A program made the translations under genes and the position numbers. Positions 37,668 to 43,379 of a DNA stretch of 64,000 nt are shown piece by piece (the first letter of the stretch is position 1; the number at the start of each line of letters is the position of its first letter). Source of the DNA: Rhodospirillaceae bacterium (lineage in GTDB: Bacteria; Pseudomonadota; Alphaproteobacteria; TMED109); NCBI GenBank assembly GCA_902615805.1, contig CACMQH010000001.1, positions 299,788 through 363,787 on the forward strand. The letters are read 5' to 3'. The notes beneath the pieces were generated by a model. It worked only from the letters and a program-made list of their open reading frames with translations, did not search any database and had not been told where the DNA came from.

Positions 37668-38132
37668 TCATAAGTTGATGCTACTAAATTTTAATTGTCT
37701 CCAAACCTCATAGACAACAATAGCAACAGAGTTACTAAGATTTAAACTGCGGCTATCATTAATCATAGGAATTCTGATTGAGCGATTCTGTAATTTACTT
37801 AATATTACCTTAGGTAAACCGGTAATCTCTGATCCAAAAAGTAAAAAAATATCTTTATCATATTTTATTTCTGAGTAAATTCTCGTGCCAAATTTAGTTA
37901 CTGCATATATTTTTTTCTCATCTGTAGTATCTATAAAACTTTTATAATCTTTATATATAACTGGATTTATATCAGAAAAATAATCCATTTTTGCCCTTTT
38001 TAAAGACTTATCATCTAAAGGAAAACCTACAGGTTCAATTATATGTAGGTTAAATCCTGTATTAGAGCATAAACGCATAATATTTCCCGTGTTCGGAGGT
38101 ATCTGAGGATTATACAAAACTATGTTAATCAT
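37668..38132 (-). CDS. trmL: tRNA (cytidine/uridine-34-2'-O)-methyltransferase TrmL
   Basis: A 154-residue SPOUT methyltransferase modifying the wobble base of tRNA-Leu isoacceptors. NPQIPPNTGNIMRLCSNTG near 8-26, LLFGSEITGLP near 92 and IRIPMINDSRSLNLSNSVAIVVYE at the C-terminal knot are diagnostic. It is divergent from the adenylate cyclase gene. Two leucine and serine tRNAs lie in the same window but are not linked to it. Confidence 0.94.
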   Translation of the reverse strand: MINIVLYNPQIPPNTGNIMRLCSNTGFNLHIIEPVGFPLDDKSLKRAKMDYFSDINPVIYKDYKSFIDTTDEKKIYAVTKFGTRIYSEIKYDKDIFLLFGSEITGLPKVILSKLQNRSIRIPMINDSRSLNLSNSVAIVVYEVWRQLKFSSINL

Positions 38133-38176
38133 AAAAAAATTCTTTAAATATAAAATAAAATAACTACAATAGAATC

Positions 38177-39325
38177 ATGTCAGAATCTAATAAAAATATA
38201 TATGTTCTAGATAAAGAAAAAAAAGATACAGCCGGCGCAATTAGAAAAATGGCAGCAATTTTTGCAGCTGATGTAGTAGGCTACAGCAAATTAATGGCCT
38301 CAAATGAGAAACTTACTCTTTTTAGGTTAAAAGAAACTAGAAAAGTTACTGATAAAATTATACAGGAATTGAATGGTAGAATTTTTTCTACTGCAGGAGA
38401 TTCAATTATGGCTGAATTTGCTAGTCCTGTAGATGCTATGGAAGCAGCTATTTCGATACAAAAAGAAGTATCAACAAAAGCTAAAGAAATTCAGGATAAT
38501 ATTACTATAGAGTTTAGAATTGGTATAAACCTAGGTGATATTATGACTCAAGATAATAATTTATATGGTGATAATGTTAATATAGCTGCAAGACTAGAAG
38601 CCATAGCTCCTGTAGGCGAAATAACAGTTTCTGAAAAAGTCTACTTAGAAGTAGAAGATAAAGTAGATATTACTTTTAAATACCAAGGTGAAAAAAAATT
38701 AAAAAATATATCTAAAAAAATAAAAGTTTATACCAGTCAAATTACCACAGATAAAAAGAAGTCTGTAAAATTTCAAAAAAAACCATACATCATCACGGCA
38801 GTCATTGCATTATTTATGGTATTAGGGGGTGTTTTTTATTTTTTAAATAATAAATCGTCTAATGATATAGAATATACTGATAATTCGAAAAGTGTTTTAG
38901 AAAGTTTCAGAACTGATCAAGAGAGTCTACCAAACAACAATAATGTAGCTAGTAATACTGTTTTTGTTGCATTAATGGAATTTCAAAATCAATCTAAAAT
39001 TTTAACAGGTCAAGAAATTGAAAATATCTCTAAATTATTTAGCGAACAATTATTCGAAGAAGAAAAAATTTCGATAGTTAAAACACCTCAAGGATCAGAA
39101 AACTTAAACCCCCCTGAAGTAATGTTGATTGCTACAGAGTCTAATGCTTCATTCGTAGTTAACGGCATAATTTCCGATGAAAATAACTCTAGCTTTTTAA
39201 ACCTTAAAATCTATGAGGCGAAAAGAGGTTCTTTAATAATTAACCAGAAAATATCTATTACTGAAAATAATGGTAATCTTATTGATTTCACTTCAAACTT
39301 TAAGAAAGATATACTAAAAAAATAA
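38177..39325 (+). CDS. Membrane-anchored class III adenylate cyclase with C-terminal extra domain
   Basis: A 382-residue protein. The cyclase homology domain comes first (about 25-190), with metal aspartates D32 (AADVVGYS) and D75 (GDSIMAEF) and the transition-state residues N135 and R139 (NVNIAARLE). A single membrane helix lies at about 203-223. The remaining 150 residues should be periplasmic and show a FVALMEFQNQS start similar to TolB-like or FlgO-like domains of such cyclases. The catalytic residues look intact. It flanks the cluster of exported paralogues. Confidence 0.88.
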   Translation: MSESNKNIYVLDKEKKDTAGAIRKMAAIFAADVVGYSKLMASNEKLTLFRLKETRKVTDKIIQELNGRIFSTAGDSIMAEFASPVDAMEAAISIQKEVSTKAKEIQDNITIEFRIGINLGDIMTQDNNLYGDNVNIAARLEAIAPVGEITVSEKVYLEVEDKVDITFKYQGEKKLKNISKKIKVYTSQITTDKKKSVKFQKKPYIITAVIALFMVLGGVFYFLNNKSSNDIEYTDNSKSVLESFRTDQESLPNNNNVASNTVFVALMEFQNQSKILTGQEIENISKLFSEQLFEEEKISIVKTPQGSENLNPPEVMLIATESNASFVVNGIISDENNSSFLNLKIYEAKRGSLIINQKISITENNGNLIDFTSNFKKDILKK

Positions 39326-39343
39326 GTAATTAAATTTCAAACT

Positions 39344-39784
39344 TTAATTCTCTATTTTGCACTTTGCCCTAAACCAAGCATATTGTTTTTTATAATTTAC
39401 TCCATAAGGACATTCATAACCTATAAAATTTTTATATTTTCCTGTACCATTTATAATAGTCATTTTTCCTATTCCTCCACCTTTATCTGATTTTCTAATT
39501 CTAGAATTCCAAAATTTTTCATTATTTTGGTTAACAGTTTCACAAAAAATTTCTAATTCTACTTTTTTGTTTTGTTGTTTAAGATAACCAGAACATTTTT
39601 CATTTCCATAATCCCCATTACTATCATCCCACATCCCTTCAGATGTATAAGCAGAAAATTTAAAGTCGTCAGATATCTCTATAGTGCTAAGTTCACTAAC
39701 ACCATATCCTTCAAAAATATAATCTTTAGCATTTACATTATTCATTAAAAATAAACTCATTAATATTATTGAAATGTATTTCAT
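39344..39784 (-). CDS. Exported four-cysteine paralogue A
   Basis: A 146-residue protein starting at the ATG 39784, which has GGAGG five bases upstream; an in-frame ATG at 39832 would add 16 unlikely residues. A signal peptide ends near VNA. It shares with its neighbours the order W-D-(D/S)-x-G-x-Y-G, C, FC, N-x-K-F-W, G-x-G, GTGKYK, C-x-YGV, and a C-terminal cysteine. Function is unknown. The GTGKYK and surrounding beta pattern faintly recall dirigent or allene-oxide-cyclase-like barrels, which is speculation. It converges on the adenylate cyclase gene. Confidence 0.8.
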   Translation of the reverse strand: MKYISIILMSLFLMNNVNAKDYIFEGYGVSELSTIEISDDFKFSAYTSEGMWDDSNGDYGNEKCSGYLKQQNKKVELEIFCETVNQNNEKFWNSRIRKSDKGGGIGKMTIINGTGKYKNFIGYECPYGVNYKKQYAWFRAKCKIEN

Positions 39785-39929
39785 ATATCCTCCATTAATA
39801 TCAAGAGTATAGCTCATCTTAATATCTAGCAAAAGTGTATAGAAATATGTAACTTTGGTTGGTCTATTTTTTTATTTCTTAATTTTTATAATAATTTATA
39901 GAAAGGAAAGAAAAATGTTAAAAACTTTA

Positions 39930-39974
39930 GACTAGGTAAATTTATATTATAATATTTTACCTAGTCTTTTTATT
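39930..39974. terminator. Bidirectional intrinsic terminator
   Basis: A perfect 11-bp stem, GACTAGGTAAA at 39930-39940 and TTTACCTAGTC at 39956-39966, encloses a 15-base AT-only loop. A T-tract follows on the + strand (CTTTTTATTT), and on the - strand the stem is followed by TAAAGTTTTT. On the + strand the left arm begins inside the stop codon of a six-codon reading frame with a strong Shine-Dalgarno. The stretch 39785-39929 otherwise holds no gene. Confidence 0.75.
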
Positions 39975-40109
39975 TGTAAAAATATAAAAAATATTTACCA
40001 ATGAAACTAAGAACCAAAGCATAGCTGATAGCCATAACATTAAACTTTGTGGTATACCGTTTCCTACAAAATATCCTACACATAAGTATATAAGAAGTAT
40101 ATTCAACAC
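39957..40109 (-). CDS. Possible 50-residue membrane protein
   Basis: An uninterrupted frame from a GTG at 40109 encodes two hydrophobic helices (VLNILLIYLCVGYFVG and LMLWLSAMLWFLVSLVNIFYIF) and a basic tail. It lies 32 bases after paralogue B on the same strand and its last codons fall in the terminator stem. No Shine-Dalgarno is seen and the GTG is uncertain. Its layout is similar to the small protein at 40887-41057. Confidence 0.4.
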   Translation of the reverse strand: MLNILLIYLCVGYFVGNGIPQSLMLWLSAMLWFLVSLVNIFYIFTNKKTR

Positions 40110-40141
40110 TATTGCTAATATTTTTTATTTTGGTTTATAAC

Positions 40142-40579
40142 TTATTTGCATTTTAATTCTACTAAAAAATTAACCTCATGAAAAAAAGATACTGCGTATT
40201 TACAATCTTTCTCTAAGAGAAATTTATATTTATCAGAAGCCTTCAAAAATTGCTGTTTCCCTAAACCAGATTCTAAATTTGAGGAAACTCTTTGTACTTT
40301 TGACCAAAACTTATTTTCATTACTGTCAGTAAGTTCACAAAAATTATTAAGGGTAATATTATCATTATCATTTAAAATACTACCATAACAAAAACCTGTT
40401 CCATAATTAGCAAGAGAGTCTATCCAAGTAAAACTATTTTCTACTATAGTGAATTTTTCATTATTAATTATCATACTTTTAAAGTTATTCTTTCCTATGC
40501 TTTTCATAGAGTACTCTTCAGCTATAACATTCTCATAAGATAGAAGTAATACTAAAATTATAAGTATAAGTTTTTTCAT
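40142..40579 (-). CDS. Exported four-cysteine paralogue B
   Basis: A 145-residue protein with signal peptide MKKLILIILVLLLSYENVIA and an AAGGAAAG ribosome binding site. Shared features are WIDSLANYG, FCYG (C1), NNFC (C2), NKFW, GLGK, the weak DKYK equivalent of GTGKYK, DCKYAV (C3) and the final LKCK (C4). It is more diverged from A than C is. Function unknown. Confidence 0.75.
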   Translation of the reverse strand: MKKLILIILVLLLSYENVIAEEYSMKSIGKNNFKSMIINNEKFTIVENSFTWIDSLANYGTGFCYGSILNDNDNITLNNFCELTDSNENKFWSKVQRVSSNLESGLGKQQFLKASDKYKFLLEKDCKYAVSFFHEVNFLVELKCK

Positions 40580-40613
40580 ACCATCTTTCCTTTCTTAGTT
40601 ACGTATAAATAAT

Positions 40614-40883
40614 ATGCAGTATTTAATTAAGTATAAACTATTCTTCCATACCTTTAATAAAGAAATAGAAGATACTATCAAAGTAAACAATGGCTTGTCT
40701 TACTTTAATGGAGAAAAAAACTGTAGTGTTTATAATGAAGCTGATGCAGTAGATTATGTTAAATCTATACATAAACTAGGAGAAATAGATAAGCTTTTTA
40801 AAGTTCCACAGGAAATATATGATAGTGAGTATGGAGAGGTAGGTGCTACTTCTTTAAAAATATTAAGATGTTGGTTAGGTTAA
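40614..40883 (+). CDS. Small protein of unknown function
   Basis: An 89-residue soluble protein with no signal peptide, in the gap between paralogues B and C but on the opposite strand. I recognise no family. It begins with an amphipathic segment (MQYLIKYKLFFHTFNKEIED), has a run of acidic and aromatic residues, and ends in SLKILRCWLG. It is followed 3 bases later by a 56-residue membrane protein, so the two look like an operon. Confidence 0.6.
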   Translation: MQYLIKYKLFFHTFNKEIEDTIKVNNGLSYFNGEKNCSVYNEADAVDYVKSIHKLGEIDKLFKVPQEIYDSEYGEVGATSLKILRCWLG

Positions 40884-40886
40884 AAT

Positions 40887-41057
40887 ATGTCTGAACTAAT
40901 ATTATTTGCATGTATATTTTCTATTACTTGTGGCTACATGAATATAGGTAATATCATACAAAATAAGAAACTCATAAATTATGGCTTATTGACACTTTTT
41001 ATATGGTTCTCAATTTTTATCTGGGTGCCATTTGCCATAAAATTTTTGCACAGCTAA
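40887..41057 (+). CDS. Small membrane protein of unknown function
   Basis: A 56-residue frame from the ATG at 40887 to TAA at 41055-41057, with two predicted membrane helices (LILFACIFSITCGYMNIG and LLTLFIWFSIFIWVPFAI). It starts 3 bases after the preceding gene's stop codon. The next gene on the other strand ends at 41081. Tight coupling and an all-hydrophobic make-up support it as real, but no family is recognised. Confidence 0.55.
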   Translation: MSELILFACIFSITCGYMNIGNIIQNKKLINYGLLTLFIWFSIFIWVPFAIKFLHS

Positions 41058-41080
41058 TAAATAATAAAAAATAATATATC

Positions 41081-41515
41081 TTAAAGGAAACATTTATGTC
41101 TATAAAAGTTAGTACTGTCATCCATATATTTTACAGCATAATTACACTTTAACCCTTTAAACCTTTTATATTTTCCCGTACCATTTAAATAAGTTGCCAC
41201 ACCAACGCCTGCTGATGCATCTGAGTTGGCTCTCTGCAATAAAGTCCAAAATTTATCATTATCTGAATCAAAATATTCACAATATACTTGAAAAGATACG
41301 TCATCGTTCTCTTTTTTAGATGTACCTAAACACCTGCCTTTGCCATATTCTCCAAGTGAATCTGTCCATCGAATTTCTATATTATGGCTTTTTACTAAAA
41401 GATTATCCGATATGAACATATCTTCAGAATTTAAATTAGCTGAGCTTTCAAAAATATAATCCTCTGCTTTAAGGCATGATGAAATTAATAGGAATATTAG
41501 TATTATTGTTTTCAT
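41081..41515 (-). CDS. Exported four-cysteine paralogue C
   Basis: A 144-residue protein with signal peptide MKTIILIFLLISSCLKA; the cysteine inside the signal is not a convincing lipobox. It has every family mark: RWTDSLGEYGKGRCLG (C1), VYC (C2), DNDKFW, GVGVATYLNGTGKYKRFKG, LKCNYAV (C3) and HKCFL (C4). AAGGAAAC is the ribosome binding site. It follows paralogue D by 30 bases on one transcript. Closest in feel to A. Confidence 0.8.
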   Translation of the reverse strand: MKTIILIFLLISSCLKAEDYIFESSANLNSEDMFISDNLLVKSHNIEIRWTDSLGEYGKGRCLGTSKKENDDVSFQVYCEYFDSDNDKFWTLLQRANSDASAGVGVATYLNGTGKYKRFKGLKCNYAVKYMDDSTNFYRHKCFL

Positions 41516-41545
41516 TATATTTTGTTTCCTTATTATGTTTTTTTA

Positions 41546-42031
41546 TTAATTTATTTTTTGTAAAAGCATTAAATTTTTTTCAGGAATATTACAAATCCAT
41601 TTAGTAAAAAAATTATTTTTAAAAAACTTAATTCCATAATTACATTCTACATTATCAAGAATATCTAATGGTTTTTCTCCTGCAAACAATATAGCTTTTC
41701 CAACACCTGCTTCATCAATTCCTTTTTTTCTGACACCTTGAGCAAAAATAACTTTATTGTTTTGATATGTTAACTTTGAACTCCATTGCAAATTTATAAC
41801 TTTTCCTTCTTTATATTCAGCAACTACAGTTCCATCACTAGAACCATAATTACCTAAATTATCTTCAAAAGTTCCTCTGATAGTATAATTTTTGAAACTA
41901 TGTTTTTTTGAATAGTTGTGTTCCACTATTGTATCAACATTACCATTTGAATCTATTGTATACCTATTTAAACTTTCTTCTGAAAAGGAATAAGTAGAAA
42001 AATGTAATAGCAAGGTGAGTAAGTATTTCAT
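41546..42031 (-). CDS. Exported paralogue D lacking the first cysteine pair
   Basis: A 161-residue protein with a short signal peptide (LLTLLLHFSTYSFS). It keeps the family order FEDNLGNYGSSDG, N-x-x-x-F, GVGKA, then VECNYGIKFF (C3) and KWICNIP (C4). The two cysteines C1 and C2 are both absent, and the tail is about 15 residues longer. An AGGGATAG site precedes the ATG. It lies 19 bases after the ABM-domain gene and 30 before C, forming a three-gene operon. Confidence 0.7.
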   Translation of the reverse strand: MKYLLTLLLHFSTYSFSEESLNRYTIDSNGNVDTIVEHNYSKKHSFKNYTIRGTFEDNLGNYGSSDGTVVAEYKEGKVINLQWSSKLTYQNNKVIFAQGVRKKGIDEAGVGKAILFAGEKPLDILDNVECNYGIKFFKNNFFTKWICNIPEKNLMLLQKIN

Positions 42032-42050
42032 TTAATCTATCCCTAGTATT

Positions 42051-42362
42051 TTATTTCTCATCTTCTTTCTCTCTAATGTAATGTGCAGCAACGTTTCCTT
42101 CATGCCACTCAACTATTCCATCAAACGACTTTATAAAGTCTATCCACATTTTTTTAAATTCCTGAGAAGTTTTGAGAAAATCTTCTTTTGATTTATAAAT
42201 ACCCCATCCTACTATTTTCCCTTCACCTGTTTTTACCATAATTTGTTCCTGACTTAGGGTTTCTTTATCTAATTTATCAAACCAAACTGTTTTCATCATA
42301 GCTATAAAAGCATCTGCTTTATCATCAGAAGGGAATTTTACTGTAGCTATTCTAATGTACAT
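42051..42362 (-). CDS. Dimeric alpha/beta-barrel (ABM-like) protein
   Basis: A 103-residue soluble protein. MYIRIATVKFPSDDKADAF, a central GWGIYKSKEDF strand-helix and a final strand pattern resemble the ferredoxin-like ABM/EthD stress-responsive barrel group, which act as small monooxygenases or ligand-binding dimers. No catalytic residue can be assigned. It leads the operon with paralogues D and C. The -10 element ends 7 bases before the ATG and no Shine-Dalgarno is present, so the transcript is probably leaderless. Confidence 0.65.
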   Translation of the reverse strand: MYIRIATVKFPSDDKADAFIAMMKTVWFDKLDKETLSQEQIMVKTGEGKIVGWGIYKSKEDFLKTSQEFKKMWIDFIKSFDGIVEWHEGNVAAHYIREKEDEK

Positions 42363-42368
42363 ATGAGA

Positions 42369-42404
42369 AATATAACTGAATTAACTAATCCTATCAATTA
42401 TCTG
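42369..42404 (-). promoter_or_regulatory. Promoter repeat, copy 1 (ABM-D-C operon)
   Basis: Read leftward: TTGATA at 42392-42397, a 17-base spacer, and TATATT at 42369-42374. The block 42381-42404 is identical over 24 bases to 42928-42951 upstream of paralogue E, and the identity extends further left with one mismatch. Predicted transcription starts at or within a base of the start codon. Confidence 0.6.
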
Positions 42405-42465
42405 TTCATAGAATCTGACTAGTAAAAGAGGAAGCTTATGTATAGCAACCTAAACATTGAAGATT

Positions 42466-42909
42466 TTATCTAAACTTGCACTTCTGCATAGCAAAATAGT
42501 CTGAAGATTTTAAATAGGTAACTGCATGAGAACATTCAGCCCCTAGTATATAACTATAGTTTTTTGATGTTTCAACTATTTCAGCTCTACCTGCACCAGA
42601 CTCTTGATATTCTGAGTCTCTATAAATTTTCATTATAAAATAGTCATTGTTTTGAGATATATTTTTGCAGTAAACATTAAACCCATTCTTTCCATTTTTA
42701 TCAGTAGTAACAGTTCCTAAGCATGTATGCAATCCAAAGTCTCCAGTAGAACTTTTCCAATGACCATTAGACTTATAAAGTTTGTACGAACTATTATCAT
42801 TAAACGTGTACCCATTGATATCTGCTTTACCAGTACCCTCAAAAGTTATTTCATTAGTATTTCCATAAGATGCAAATATTAATGCAAATATTAGTATTAT
42901 TTTTTTCAT
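42466..42909 (-). CDS. Exported four-cysteine paralogue E
   Basis: A 147-residue protein with signal peptide [19 protein letters not shown]. Family marks: [15 protein letters not shown] (C1), VYC (C2), [28 protein letters not shown] (C3) and QKCKFR (C4). It lies 44 bases downstream of tRNA-Ser on the same strand, behind its own copy of the repeated promoter. No Shine-Dalgarno sequence is seen, which fits a leaderless message. Function unknown. Confidence 0.78.
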   Translation of the reverse strand: MKKIILIFALIFASYGNTNEITFEGTGKADINGYTFNDNSSYKLYKSNGHWKSSTGDFGLHTCLGTVTTDKNGKNGFNVYCKNISQNNDYFIMKIYRDSEYQESGAGRAEIVETSKNYSYILGAECSHAVTYLKSSDYFAMQKCKFR

Positions 42910-42915
42910 AAAATT

Positions 42916-42951
42916 ATCATAACTGATTTAACTAATCCTATCAATTATCTG
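42916..42951 (-). promoter_or_regulatory. Promoter repeat, copy 2 (paralogue E)
   Basis: Read leftward: TTGATA at 42939-42944, a 17-base spacer, and TATGAT at 42916-42921, ending 6 bases before the ATG at 42909. The 24 bases 42928-42951 repeat those at 42381-42404 exactly. It lies 2 bases past the CCA end of tRNA-Ser, so tRNA readthrough could also feed this gene. Confidence 0.6.
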
Positions 42952-42953
42952 AA

Positions 42954-43043
42954 TGGCGGAGAGAGAGGGATTCGAACCCTCGATACGATTTCTCGCATAC
43001 ACGCGTTCCAGGCGTGCGCCTTCGACCGCTCGGCCACCTCTCC
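42954..43043 (-). tRNA. tRNA-Ser(GGA)
   Basis: A 90-base type II tRNA with encoded CCA. The acceptor GGAGAGG pairs with TCTCTCC, the discriminator is G, the D-arm is TGGCCGAGCGGTC, the anticodon loop CTGGAAC gives GGA, there is a long variable arm, and the T-loop is GTTCGAATC. It marks the right border of the variable pocket with the exported paralogues. Confidence 0.96.
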
Positions 43044-43085
43044 TTTTTAATATAAATTTTTCTATTATTTATATAGAATAAAAAT

Positions 43086-43379
43086 ATGATTGTAAAAAAA
43101 ATAATTTTAATAAGTTTTTTCTTATTTGGTAATTTGCAAATTCTGTTAAGTTTTTTTTATAAAAAATTTTCTATTGGTTTTTTGTGGTACTCAATAAACT
43201 CTAATAGTCTTGTTGGCTTTCAAAGTTTACTCGAAAGATACTCTTACTATTTTGATAACTATAAAATTGATATAAATAAATACTTATTTTTTTTTTTAGA
43301 TATTAATTTATTTTTTTTAATGGGGGTTTTATTTTTATTATTTCCTTGTTTTTTATCAGTTAAATTATCTAGTTCTTAA
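43086..43379 (+). CDS. Small membrane protein of unknown function
   Basis: A 97-residue protein with an N-terminal hydrophobic helix (IILISFFLFGNLQILLSFFY) and a C-terminal one (YLFFFLDINLFFLMGVLFLLFPCFL), separated by a polar aromatic-rich loop. No family is recognised. It overlaps the end of pheT on the other strand by 15 bases and is divergent from tRNA-Ser. It is a plausible real gene by length and hydrophobic plan only. Confidence 0.5.
   Translation: MIVKKIILISFFLFGNLQILLSFFYKKFSIGFLWYSINSNSLVGFQSLLERYSYYFDNYKIDINKYLFFFLDINLFFLMGVLFLLFPCFLSVKLSSS

Noticed and set aside
42438..42473. An 11-codon + strand frame with a GAGGAAG ribosome site
   Set aside because: Too short to support, runs into the end of paralogue E, and nothing follows it.
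42381..42951. The 24-base direct repeat as attachment sites of an integrated element at tRNA-Ser
   Set aside because: The distal copy carries no piece of the tRNA 3' end, there is no integrase gene, and the repeat is better explained as a duplicated promoter.
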